A DNA stretch of 64,000 nucleotides from Marthasterias glacialis. Taxonomy: Eukaryota > Echinodermata > Asteroidea > Forcipulatida > Asteriidae. Both the position numbers and the translations under genes were made by a program. Shown in pieces: positions 46,322 through 58,650 of this stretch (position 1 is its first letter; the number at the start of each line of letters is the position of its first letter). The stretch lies in contig OU452233.1 in the NCBI GenBank assembly GCA_911728455.2, forward strand, positions 19,494,426-19,558,425. The letters run 5' to 3'. The notes beneath the pieces were generated by a model. That model searched no databases. It had not been told where the DNA came from and saw only the letters and a program-made list of their open reading frames with translations.

Positions 46322-46566
46322 TTATATGTCCTCTGACCATCCGTTGGTCATAGCTTTACCTGACTGCCTCCCATTGGCCATTTCTCTTCTCAAGGCATGA
46401 AGTTCTTCACGATTCTCCACCACCTTGACTATGAAGGTACTTCCAGGTACATGTTTGTCTGACCATTTGACCTGTATGGCATATTCACCAGCCTCATTTG
46501 GGTTGTAACGAACATCGATGGTACGATCCTTGGTATCACTCCGTCTCATCTCAACCTTAAAGGCAC
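46322..46566 (-). CDS. Terminal exon of the filamin-like gene, last Ig strands and C-terminal tail
   Basis: Encodes the second half of the last filamin repeat (VRYNPNEAGEYAIQVKWSDK, VPGSTFIVKVV). About 30 polar residues follow (ENREELHALRREMANGRQSG ... NGWSEDI) before TAA. Vertebrate filamins end in a dimerising Ig repeat without such a tail, so dimerisation by that route is not evident here. Confidence 0.9.
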
Positions 46567-49500
46567 CTAGTAGAGACAACGACAGATACTTCTCAATACA
46601 TAATAACACACTGTATCCTCTCAGCTGTTTTCCTCTTTTTCTTCCTTTTTAGTGCTATAGAAAACTGAAACTGAAAAACACTACCAAGTTTTATTTACTG
46701 GATAGTTCCTTGGCCATTACATCTAGAATTATAAGCTACGTACCTTTTGGGCCATGAATTCGTACTTTAAGTTGTCCAGCCCCAGCCCCTTTTGTCTCAC
46801 AGATGAAACGACCATTGAATGTTGACAGTATGCCATGTTCAAGACCAGGTCCAAAACATCGTACTTTACTGGCATCAGGTGGTGCTGCTACACGAAGAAG
46901 GAACGGACTCCCTGTTGGCAAAAATATTCAAATATTAATTTCTTTATTTTGGCAGAGGTTTTGGCTCTGAGTATATGCCTATCTAGGAAACGAAATCCTG
47001 GTCGTTTTTGCTTCCCTCAACATGTTCTAAACAGAATCAGGCCATATTTGCTTATTGTACTGAAAAATTAGATTAGATTAGATTAGATTAGAAATGTTAT
47101 TGTCCCGGTCCATATCATAAAAATACAGAAATTTAGTTTCCATTGGCATTTTTAAAAGTATAGAAGTACATTTAGATAAAAACAGAAATGTATCTACACA
47201 AATGACACAATTAAAATACAAAATTAAAAAAAAAAAAATTGTTGTAGATACAAAGAGAAAGTGTTCATTTCAGTGAATGCATACCGATGTTGTTTGCCCT
47301 TTTAACGTGTAGAGGAATGAGATATGCTAACCTTGTATGTGATCCTCTCCATACTTGACTTCCAGTGTGTGTCTTCCAGGTTCAGATGGAGAGATAAGAA
47401 GGGAATATGTTCCATTCCGATTATCACCAATGTGAACCTCTGCCATTGTGTTGGGACCAATGCAGCGGGCTGTTAACTCACCTGTAGGAACAACATGCAT
47501 AAAGCTGAATGATTAACACATCTTTCATTTAGATCACATCTTTACAGAGCAGTTGAAAGAACTGTGTATCTCTCATGGATGTGCCTTCTGTGTTTGCCCC
47601 TTGCAACCATCACAATTCTGTCTGCTTCCCCCGGAACATAAAATAAATCAGAAGACAATTGTTGGCATCCTACCTGAGCCAGCCTCTCTGCTATCAATGA
47701 CGAGTCTTGATGTCTGATTAGCAACAATCGTCTTAAGGGCGGCACCGCTTGCATGGACACGATTAGCATGAGCAGCATCAGCTACATTCACCTTGAATGG
47801 TGATCCAGGCACCTGTCTGTCAGACCATGTCAAGTGAAGCAGGTATGCACCTGTAATACATCATGGACGAGGAGATGGTTAATGGAATAGATCATCTTTA
47901 GCTGTTTAGGTCTTAATTCTAGAGCATTAAAAGTTGCTGCTTTTTCAAATTCTGCTAAGTTAAAAAAGACAAAACAAAGACCACTCCAACAGGCATCACA
48001 GTACGAATCAATCTGATGGTCTTTCCTTACTGATTTAGTTTTTCTAAGAATGACAAAAACAGTGAGTATACAAGTTCTTAAAATACCTGCGACGTCAGGG
48101 GTGAATACTGCCTTGTAGATGTTGTTCCCTTGGGGGATGAGGGTGACCATGATGTCGGACTTGACCCCGCTCATCCTACAGTTAGGTAAACCTGGAAATA
48201 GATTTTGAATAACAATTCAAGTTAAACTTAAAAGACGGCTATGTGTCATAGTTCACCGAAAGAGCATCCCTAACACCACCGTCGATACAGCAGGGAACTA
48301 AGTAATGCAACTGGTTCCCAGTGCAAGAGAAAAAGGAATTTGTATTGAATTACCTGGCCCTGCCTGTGAGCCATCGATGAAGAACTCACTCTGCTGCAAG
48401 ACTTTACTCTGTTGCAAACCTGGGCCATGACATCTGACCCGAGTATGATCAACTGGTACCCGCTTCTGTCTGCATGTCATCCTGTACGGAGAACCCTTGA
48501 TCAAGTTGTCGTTCCAAAGTATTCTCAGCATGTAGTCTCCTGTTGCAAAAAATTGTAACAACAAAATGATAAAAAATAGTTTCTATCAAGTAAAAAATTA
48601 TATATAATGGTCAATATAAATATGAGATATAGAAAATTGCAGCGTACCATTTATTCAAAGGAACTGGGTTCAAATCATAAAACTGTCTTGCCAGTTCACT
48701 GATCATTTTTGTATCATTTTAATAAACATGCTAAGCAACTTCCTACCTGCTTAGCACCTCTATGAAATAGTGACCAAAGACATTTAACTATGTAAAAATG
48801 AAAGGAACTAAACCAGAACTGATGTTTATTCTGGCAGACAAGGTGGATTTTCTTACCTTCTTCTTCAGGGACAAATCTGATGGTTGCTCTGCCATCCGCC
48901 TCTAAGTCTATTGGCAACTGCATTCGCCTGTTGCTAGGCAGTTGTAAGTCAGCCACCATCTTGCCTATATGGATGAGAACATTTATTAGTTTGACGGAAG
49001 TTGTAGGTCACATTAATGGCTGGACTAAGTGGACCTGAACTCTGTCTAGTAGACCCAGCATAATTGATTTGAGTCAAGAGATTGTTTTATCAGTATTTAA
49101 GATTTGATACTAGGATTGGAAATGATAAGAAAAACTTACATATGATGATTAATCTGAAAGTTTATAAAACTGTCAGGAAAGGCTTCCATGTGTGAGAAAC
49201 TTGCCACTTGTAACTCACTTGTAACTCACTTGAAACTCAATTTTGATTTACAGCAAATTGGAGATGAGATGGTTTCAAGAATGCTTAGGGCCCAATAAAG
49301 ATGAGCAATTGTATTAGGGTTTGCCAGGCCTTTTGCAAAAGCGCATAAAATATAAATTTATTAACAAATTAAAGTATGTTGTCTTTTCAAGATGAACCAT
49401 TTAGGAGAATGATTATTACCTGGTCCTGCCTCTGCAGTACTGAGTTCCAGTAGATAAGCCTTTCTGTGTGTCATGTTGATGATTCCATTGTCTCCCATTC

Positions 49501-52500
49501 CAGGAACATGACCACCAACCACACGAACCTTCCTCGGATCGGTCACTTTGGGATGAAATGGACTCCCTGAATATGGAGACCAAACAGAAAAACTTAATTT
49601 ATTTTGAAGTTGGCTGAGAGAAACATTAGAACAAGTTATTAGATTCACATATAACAAATTTGGATTGGTCAATTTGGGATGGTATAGACTCCCGGAATAT
49701 TGAGATCAAAAACACTCAACCTATTTTGAACTTGACTCTGAGAAACTTCAGAAGAAAGTTATTGGATTTGCGAAATTTGAGAATGTTTAATTACTCTCTA
49801 TTTAAGTTCCATAAAGTGAATTTTTCAAACCTGTCGTATTATTAAATTTGCCACTTTTTGTTGAACCTGTCTCATGTCAAATAATCCCCAAACTAACTGA
49901 AATGAGCTACTCCAGTCTATGATAAGATTGATATGCCTGGTTTCAAGCTAATAGCGGGTGCTTTATGATGCCACAACTAATCCATCAATTTCAATCAAAA
50001 TCATGAGATTGATTTGGGGTGATGACAGGGTGTTAAAGAACCAAAGACTTATAAGATGGCATACCGTAGATGTCTTTGCCATTCCATGTGACTTTAATGC
50101 TAAATAATCCAACTTCAACTGGAATATAGGTGACTGTATACGTCCCGCTGGTATTCTTATCAATACTGCACTTAGCAATGGAGTGAGGTCCTGAAGAACA
50201 AAAATACCAGTTTCAAGTTAGAGTTACATGGCAGTTTAGTTGCTTCATAGTCTCTGCTGAGCAAGGTATTTCTGTGCTGAGTTAAATTTTGTGTTTACAA
50301 TCTTTATCAATAATGGCCTTGAAATTGACAAGGGTGTAACTGTAAAAAAAGTGTGCATTTTATGATAATAGACGATCAAATACATTCATTGAATGAACAA
50401 CAATTTACATAAAAGGTGTTTACCAAGTTCAAAATTAGTGAAGTGGAACGTTTCTACAAAGGTTATCATAAAAGTCCTACAACCAAAAAAAAAAATAAAT
50501 AAATCTATTTGAATTAATTTATTCACACCATAGCACAAATCTTTAAAGCAGTAATCAATTCTGAATACAAAACTTAGCGCATAATTACAAAATGTTTAAA
50601 ATAATACATGACAAAACTAATATAACAATGCATAAACCAACCCTTCAACAAAAGAGAAAATAACAAAAATGTGTTACTTCTGCAAGATTAATGTAACAGA
50701 AAATTAAAAACAGAAAAGAATCATAATCATGCCACTTACCTGATACTAAAAAGAACAAACTGATACCTTTAACAGACAACCATCAAACAAAAACAATGAC
50801 AACAAAAAACTTTCAAATAACAATAAGAACACACATGCCAACCACAAAAACAATAACCACAACAAAGAAATACAAATCAAAATAACACACTGACAAAGGG
50901 GGAGCGTCTTCAGCTAAAAACCAGGCTGCAAAAACACAAAATTCTACAAATCTTTTCAAACATCAAATACCACCACTCCCATTATTTATCCCGTGTGTTG
51001 GACCACAGAAACATCTATCCTTGCTTTAAATACTCTCAATTTTGTGTGTGGAGGTCACATTTTATTGTTGTCAACTTGTTCAGTGTCCTTCATTAGATTG
51101 TAAATAATTATTATAAACTGATGACTATGTGGTACGAACAATCAATAATAACTACTCAACTCATAAGAACAGGTTGTATTCTACCAATAGCTGCTGTTTC
51201 TATACGTTAAATTGCCTTGTAAACCAAGTAGGGAATACTAGTGTATTTAAACGACTTGCATTCTGATAATTCACACATGAAGGACAATGTTTGTTGTAAT
51301 CTGCTTAGATCTTAAAGGACATGTAGTGTTAACTTAAGTAAGATTTGAAACTTTGCATGGTGGGAGTACAATCTAGTAAGTTTTGCGGTGACACCATGTA
51401 ATTATCTCCAATGAGTTGTGGTGGTTCTGAAAAGAACCGATGGTTTAACAACTAAACGTTTTGATCAGTGAACTATGAAGACGATCAGAGTATACTGATC
51501 AAAACATTGAGCTGGTAAACCATAGGTTCTTTTCAGAACCACCCCAACTCATTAGAGATAATTACATTGTGTCACCGCAAAACTTACTAAATTGTGTTAA
51601 CTTGGAAAAGCCTTCCCACTGGCAATAACACTCAACCCGACATAACATAAAAAGTTGACCAGTTCTTTTTCTCTTTCCTAAATTATACAAAGTAAGTGAG
51701 TAATGCCCATGAGGTAGTAATTATAGATGCCTAATAAATGCAAGTAATTGATGTCTAACCTTCAACAATAACTCTAAGCTCTCCTTTCCCAGCACTGCGA
51801 GTATCTACAGTAAAGACTGCAGGTTGATCTTCTTTAGCTCTTGACAATCCTTCTCCAGTAGCTACACACTGTGATGCATCATGGACCTCAATCTTCATTG
51901 GATCCTCTGGAAATACAACACATACAAATACCACAGTGTGAATTTAAAGAACACAAATGAACGACTTAAAATCTTCAATTTCAAAGAACTTAAGAAAAGC
52001 TTGACACAATAAAAACATGATTTTGTGTAATAACTTGAATTCTCTTACACAAGTTTCTCTGAACATAACCTGAACACAGCTTTATTAAAATGATTCCGAT
52101 CTTCCTATCCTCCTAAGAAAACCACCAAGCAAAAGCAACGCCCAACTTGCAAACAATTTTGGATTCACCTTTTCGAATCCATAAAACTAAACTAACTGAA
52201 AGTGCTTACCTGTAATGTCTTCGCCATTCCATTTGATAAACACATTGTAAGTGCCACATTCCTTGGCCACTGTGTGTACGGTAAACACCTTTCCTTGTCT
52301 AACAATGCGTACTGGTAACTGTGTGAAGCCGTTATTAATCTCAACAAGGAGTTCACCATAACCAGCATCAGTCACATCAACTAAAGATCAAGGAAACGTT
52401 CTTGTTATTATTCACTTGACAACATCAGAACATTATGGAGCAAACATCCATTTCTTTATATTTACTTTCAACATTCTTTAAACTCCAATAAGGTTGTGCT

Positions 52501-54081
52501 TATTCTAAAGTTTCTAATACTGTCACATTGAGTTAGCTCCAACTAAAGTGGTCTGTTTCCATCAAACAAACTAAGTCTCTGAAGGCTTGATTCAAGATGT
52601 TGTTCATCAGGACATTACCATTATTATTGGAATTGTTTATCCGGAGGTCCACATCCACCACCAACCATTCAAGGCATCTAAACTGTGTCACAAGGATCTT
52701 GGCTTTGAGTGAATTGCAGCAATGTTGGCTGAATGATAAAACCAGCACTAAATTGTAAGAACGTCTTGTACTAGCCAGCCTTACCTTGGAACTGTAACTG
52801 TTCTCCGACTGATGCTGATGACATTGTACCAATACGGATATTCTTTGGAAAAGACGTCTTATCGGGTTCAATCATAAGATCTATAGGGAAGCCATCTATG
52901 ACATCATCTCTACACCATACCGTCAGCTGTAAGATTAAGAGACATATGTCTTAGTGTCAATCACTAGAATATTTCAACTCAATCTTAGAACATTTTAACT
53001 TTTATAAGTACTTTCTTGGTTCTCTTCTTTCATCAAAAGTATTTCTCAATATTTATACGTGATCAATAGTTTTTAAGTACATGTTTCCTTGTTTTACAAA
53101 TAATTGTTGATTTGTGGAATTAATTAATTGTTTCATTTAATTTGAGATAAAATAGTAAAAAATGGAGCCCATCTATACCATTGTACTATCCCAAACCAAC
53201 ATCTCAAGTCTACAGTGCCAATCTAGACATCTCTGTCATCCATTAAACCTACTCTCTCACCTTGTGCAGTCCTTCTTGCAATGGTATGAATGTCAGCTCA
53301 ACTTGGTCACTAGCCAAAGCCTTCAAGGAGATTGCAACTGGCTGCCCAGGTGCCTGGAGTTCTGCTCTGATATCCTTGAGGGTTGCTTTGGTGTTAATCA
53401 CATGTAGTCTCAGAACAACCTGCAGGGGAAACAATATATTTGGGAGATAAGGATTTTTAAATTTTCCATCTCTAGGGAAAGGAGAAGCCTTTGATGGGAC
53501 AAGGCCATTTTCATTTTGCAAAGGGCACCTCCACTGAAAATATTTTTAGTACATGGGAATGGTTTGAATTTTAGGGAAAACATTTTTTGCTTAGGCAGGC
53601 CAAGAACAAGTAAAACTACATTTGTTTACTTACTGGAACATTAACTATGCCATGTATTGTGGTTTTCAAAGCATTGTGTCCTGAAGTGACTTTGTCTTGT
53701 ATCTGAACGCTGGTTAACTGGACACACTCAGCCCAGTGTACCTGAAAGTAATGAACAAATGGATATCAACAAACTCAACAACATGATGAATGGCATTATT
53801 TTGTAGCAATTTAAAAAAGAACTAGGACAACTTTATTTCACATCAGTAAAGATGAAGAATTTAGTGCATCGGTTGATATCCTTTGACACCATTTCCTTGA
53901 CCAATTACCTTGGATGGTGGGGGTTCACTATGTACGACGTATGAATTCTCTTTTGGCCAGGGTGCAGTGTGCTGAAAACGAGCAGCATATGACATAACCC
54001 CCAGTTCATCTACATCAGGGCTGGTAAATTCCCTTGCAGTCAGGGTGGGTTTGATGCCAAGTTTCTTGCCTGCTTCGATAC
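46322..54081 (-). CDS. Filamin-like actin-binding protein, 3' portion (CH end plus Ig repeats)
   Basis: Fifteen exons on the minus strand: 54081-53909, 53741-53634, 53419-53261, 52926-52785, 52380-52210, 51906-51760, 50190-50065, 49566-49420, 48964-48857, 48539-48354, 48191-48087, 47850-47674, 47481-47332, 46911-46744 and 46566-46322 (stop TAA). All have AG/GT signals and matching phases, for about 769 residues. The first exon is the end of a calponin-homology domain (LGIKPTLTAREF ... DELGVMSYAARFQ). About seven filamin-type Ig repeats follow, recognisable by AGKGELRV, GTYTVTYIP, VKVTWNGKDIYGSPF and GPGLEHG motifs. The last repeat is followed by about 30 charged residues, not a canonical filamin dimerisation repeat. 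CH-end sequence plus few repeats suggest the jitterbug/FLN-2 type rather than filamin A/B/C. Such proteins crosslink or anchor actin. The 5' CH exons are not in the window. Confidence 0.88.
47068..47091 (+). repeat. GATTA pentanucleotide repeat
   Basis: About five GATTA units in a filamin-like intron. Confidence 0.9.
49538..49765. repeat. Local tandem duplication including an exon boundary
   Basis: The block 49538-49650 (GGTCACTTTGGGATG, GACTCCCTGAATATGGAGA, GGCTGAGAGAAAC) recurs diverged at about 49662-49765 (GGTCAATTTGGGATG, GACTCCCGGAATATTGAGA, CTCTGAGAAAC). The source holds the acceptor and first codons of the exon 49566-49420; the second copy is an intronic relic. Confidence 0.8.
51373..51591. 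mobile_element. Foldback element, family C, long arms
   Basis: Left arm TAGTAAGTTTTGCGGTGACA ... GGTTCTGAAAAGAACC and right arm GGTTCTTTTCAGAACC ... TGTCACCGCAAAACTTACTA are inverted over about 75 bp with few mismatches. The centre carries TGAAGAC, GATCAG-loop-CTGATC and AAAAC. Confidence 0.8.
53909..54081 (-). CDS. End of calponin-homology domain of the filamin-like gene
   Basis: A single 173-bp exon, phase 1 at its 5' side and phase 0 at its 3' side. It carries the last CH helices: GIEAGKKLGIKPTLTAREF and SPDVDELGVMSYAARFQ match the end of a CH domain where PxxxDPxVDExxxMTYLxxF is typical. The rest of the domain must be encoded by upstream exons not recognised in this window, or be absent in isoforms that start at the 58.6-kb exon. 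Confidence 0.85.
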
Positions 54082-56026
54082 CTGTTGCAATAACAAAATA
54101 ATCTTTATAAATTTCATGTCAAACCCGTTGTTAAGTAGATGCAACAAGATCAGGTCTTCCTTAAATTCCATTTTTTATGCACATGCTAAAAGGATGGCTT
54201 GCAGTGTAACTTTGTGCACCTAATTGTGCGGCCATCTTGTTCTTCTTCATTTCAACCCAATGGAACCAAACTGTGAGGCTGTGAAAGGAAGAATATTCCA
54301 GAGAGCTTGTACAGTTACTAACAAAGTAATCAAAGTCTGTTCAACTGAATAAATTGCACTTGAGCATACAAGGATTGTTCAAAATATCAATTTTGAAATT
54401 AAGTGATTTAAGTGCATACAATCGCTGTAAAGATTTCAATTCTGAAATATTATGTGGTTAAATTTGACATTCTTTACATTTAAATTCGAAGCAGGAGTTG
54501 CATACATTTTTTCAAAGAGAGGGAAAGGAATTGTTAGTGTTAGTACAAAATTTGAATAATTGAATATAAAAAGCAGCTGTTAGTATTATCAGAAAAGTTA
54601 AAGAGTTTTGAGAAATTATAGACAGAATTTTAATAACTGTTCCAGTAGCCTTGATGCAAGAATTACATAATAGTGTACCGCTATACTATATATTATTTGG
54701 CTGAGAAACAAATAAACAAGTTGTCATAACAAAGGTTAATAACTTGAAATGAGTAACAGATCAAAATAATTTTAACTACTCAAACACATTTTGTCTGACT
54801 GCTTTTCAAAATAATTTGTGTAGATAAGCCTGCTTAAAAGGATTTTTAATTGAATAACAATAATGATGCTGTTGTAAATTCCACAGCTTATGTTTGACAT
54901 AATGGATAAGTGTAACTAGTGCTTGCATGATCAAACCATTTAACCCTCTTTTAATGAGATAATTGAGTTTGTTGTGGCTAAAAAATCCAAAGTTATCTTC
55001 AACATTTGAAAAGCAGTGACACAAGAAAACAACAACAAAACAATTTTGTATCACTCCGATCTGGTTCATGGACTTTAAACATGGTTTGCTTACCGTGAAA
55101 TAGTTGAACGCTTCACCAATACTTCAACCTCAAAACTCTTCAGCAAACTTTCAACAAATGAACCAAAATTACTCCCAATCAGTGGCATAACCAGAAGGGT
55201 GGAGGGGCAGGAGGGGAAGAGCCCTCTGCTCTGAACCCTTGCCCCCTTCCCTATGTATAGATTATGTATAGATTATCTGTTTTATTCATTATAGCTTTAC
55301 CTTATACAGAATCCAAGCAAAGAAAAAGTCAAATCCAACATATTCCTCTGAACACTTAAATGATCCTGGCATCATCGATCATCAAGTTTTGTGGGCTCTC
55401 CATTATCAACATTTCGTCTTTTCTTAGTATAAACACTTGTGGTGTATAATATTGTACACACCCACTTTGTACATGTACTAATGTACATCAAAGTTTCAAG
55501 CACACAGACGTGAACTGTGTTCATGTACATGCAGTACAACAAGCGTTTGTTACTTTTTGCTGCAGGTAACCAGTCCTTATGATTTAATGCTTTGCAAATC
55601 TCTGCATGGCGCATTCTTTCATCCTTAATCCAACACTGAATTCCCTGTTTTGCATTTCAATCGGCACTGCCTTTCCTGCTGGCTTTGGCATAATGTCACA
55701 CATGCAGTCTTTTAGCGTGACAAGCTGAGCGCAATGATGTATTCTAAACACGTAAGAAAATGTCAGAATGGACTCGGTTCAGAGGGTTTAAGCAGCTTTG
55801 GGGAATTTAGGTCGTTTGTTCCCTTTGAGTGGATAGATTCATGATGGCATGCAAGCTTATTTACAAGTCACTTCAGCCATCCAGTGACTTACAAGTATAA
55901 GAGTTGTATTTAAGTTTGTTTCTGGCATCAATGCACAAGTAAACTAACTGACAAGAGTTCAACAAGTTCAGTCTACAGGCAATCTTGAAAACTTTCTCAG
56001 TTTGGACAGGCAACACCTTCCTTTAA

Positions 56027-56383
56027 AGCCCCAGCTCAACATTGGTAAACTGACTGTAAATGCTTCAATTCTTTGCACAAATCATGATATTTATAATAAA
56101 ACCAACCTGTAAAATTGTCAGCTCATTTTGTCGTTTCATTTGCAAGAAAAAGGTAAAAATGCATTCAGCATTTGTGTACGTATTCCTAGTAGGCAGAGTT
56201 TTTGTCTCACTGAGACGAAAACTAATTTTGGATCTTATTTCATTTATTGTTCAAATACGATAACACTTCAGGCAGAAATAATTCAAGGAAAGTTTTCTAC
56301 CATTATTATCTTTATACCATGTAAGGTATATGTAAATCTGTGATCATTTATGTTTTTCTTCTTACCAATGTTGAGCTGGGGCT
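56027..56383 (+). mobile_element. TTAA-flanked MITE, family G copy 2
   Basis: AGCCCCAGCTCAACATTGGT after TTAA (56023-56026) and the perfect inverted end ACCAATGTTGAGCTGGGGCT before TTAA (56384-56387). It is better preserved than copy 1, to which it is inverted. No ORF. Confidence 0.88.
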
Positions 56384-58044
56384 TTAAAGAGATGTTTTTT
56401 TAAACCTTTCTTAAAAACTTTCTCAGTTTGATAGGGTAGTTCAAAAAGCATCATTTAGTTTAAAACAGGTAGTTACAGTATTTTCATCCCTTTTGAGGGA
56501 GGGTTTAGTAAACACCTGTCTTAGTTGAGACAGGTTGTTTCAAAAACTTCCTAAGAGTCGTCCAGGCAGTTCAAAAACATGTTTGTTTAAAAAGGTTCGC
56601 TAAAAAACTTCCTCTCATTTTAAACAGGCATATATAACCCTTGTTTAGTTTATGGATGGGCACTTCACAAGCTTTAGAACGAAGCACTAAAAACATGGCA
56701 GTTTCACTGTCACAACCTACCCTACAAGAGACAGCTGGTCTCAAAACTTGCTACAGGTTGCAAGACAGTTTTCAACCTCCAACATAACTGGTCCATGAAC
56801 ATGCCACTTTCTACATGTTTATCAATACAACAAATGCAAATTCCATGATATAGTGATTCCTATTTCATTCACATGTAACTGAATTCTAACACAATTTTGA
56901 AATTTCCGTGTTAGGGTATCTCCATGTTATTTCCACCTCACAAATCTGTATCTGACGCTGTTTTGCTTTATGTTCTACTTCCCCACACCATTGTTGAAGA
57001 AACTACCCCCACTGAGACGATACTAAATGCACAAAAACTGTCAATATCACAGTTCAGTTGGATCACTGATTCAAATTATTCATGCTGTTGAAAAGTAACA
57101 TAACCTACCATTAACAAAAAAACAGACTCCATGCTGTGGAATTGTATGACCTTTCAGCAGGCACGGCCTACATCGAATGCAACCAACAAATGAAGGACCT
57201 CAGATCTCCACAAAAGAAATCCGGGTGGATTTGTTTATTCATGGCCTACAGTAAGACATTTCAGTGCTTCATTGGAGAGCTTCCTTTGAAATATTTGACA
57301 ACTTATGTTACATGCTTCACCAAAATGAGATAATGTGGCCTCAACCCCCTGATGTTATGGTATTTCTTAATATAGTAGGCAAAGAGCATTCAAGTGACCT
57401 AAACTGAGAAAAATAACAATTAAAATGAGAAAGTGGTATTCGCTACTCACTATGGGAACCAAAATACCACATCATCACTGAACCCTCCATATATGCAACT
57501 GTTCTTTATAAATAATACATGAATAACACCATACAAATGTGTCTTAAGACAGACCAATCAAACTCTGTAAAAAATGTGTAAAACTACATCAAACTACAAA
57601 ACTTAATAAAAGTTATTTTTGTGTTTAACAATTTCACCGATTACTTGCAATCATAAACATGACTTGACAAGAATAAAAGAAAATCAAAAGAAATTCAAAT
57701 AACCTTCTGAAAACATATTTGTTAGCAAGTTTGTCACGCCACACTGTGGTTATAAAAGAAGTCAAGATATGGTGAAAGTTATAATAAGTAAAACCCAACA
57801 CCAAAATTTAAGCTTTAAAGTAGATTAGGGATTAGTTTGTTGATTAGTAAATAAGATCATAACTTATCAACCTGTAATATTGATGAAATGATGAAATCGA
57901 TTCAGAAGCCAGATTTGTGATATCTAGGTTCAATGTAAGGTGAGTGGACTATTGGTAGAATTGCCACAATGAGGATAGAGCTACATGTAAGGGTGATATC
58001 CTTTCAGGAAAGAAATAATGAATACACCTTCAAAAGTGTGGCTT

Positions 58045-58228
58045 TCAAAACTACCTCATTTGAGATATTTCAACCTAATTTGAGATTTACTCTACCCTGA
58101 TGGATGGCGCTCTCATCTCCCTAAATAAGGATAAAAAGGTCCATCAAAACTACCCCATTTGAGATATATTTCAACCTAATTGGAGATTTACTTTACCCTG
58201 ATGGATGGCACTCTCATCTCCTTAAACA
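58045..58228 (+). repeat. 99-bp tandem duplication
   Basis: TCAAAACTACC ... CTACCCTGATGGATGGCGCT starts at 58045 and recurs from 58144 with about 90% identity, just downstream (minus-strand sense) of the donor of the Ser/His-rich exon. Confidence 0.85.
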
Positions 58229-58371
58229 ATCTGCTAACCATTTGAATGACAGGGATATCTTCTATGTTACAATTAGTAAGCTGCTTTTATTCAGGCTGGT
58301 TAATGTTGACATGCCAGTGCTACTGTTTCCGGCAATAGCAAAATCTTCAAGATGATGGCTGATTAACATAC

Positions 58372-58650
58372 CGTTCATGTGACCATAAGAAGACTCAGTT
58401 GAAGTGCTTCGCTTAACATGATGTGTAGTGGTCGCAATACCACCATTAACGTGTTTCACAGGCACGCTCTGTGATCTTTGAGGTGCCTGCTGTACGTGTA
58501 CAGAGGAACCATATTTGTGTTTCTTCCTCTGGGTAGATGAGGATGAGGATCTTGAATGGGATGACATCTTACTAGCATGTCCTGCTTCCACTGTAGGCAT
58601 TTGAGCGGGGCTCGGATAGGGTTGATGAACCCCCACGGGATGGTTGGAAA
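58372..58650 (-). CDS. Ser/His-rich exon, probably of the filamin-like gene
   Basis: Acceptor TTCCTGTATAG ends at 58651 and donor GTATGT starts at 58371. The 279-bp exon is open throughout in the frame set by phase 1 at both ends and encodes 93 residues: a Ser-rich basic run (SHSRSSSSSTQRKKHK), Gln/Pro and His-rich patches. Its 3' phase matches the 5' phase of the CH-end exon at 54081, joining HMNG to IEAGKKLG. It has no recognised domain and looks disordered. It may be a cassette exon within the CH region, or the start of an isoform lacking intact CH domains. The first in-frame ATG inside it is at the MPTVEAG position; a second, KMSSHS, has A at -3. Membership in the gene rests on phase and position only. 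Confidence 0.55.

Larger units (their letters stand above)
54082..58371 (-). other. Large intron of the filamin-like gene (or gap before its upstream exons)
   Basis: No exon with CH or Ig similarity was found on the minus strand. The stretch contains a C-rich transposon fragment (about 55184-55260), a degenerate repeat array rich in ACTTTCTCAGTTT and ACAGGTTGTTTCAAAAAC (about 55985-56640) interrupted by the TTAA-flanked MITE, and a 99-bp tandem duplication at 58045-58228. Confidence 0.5.
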
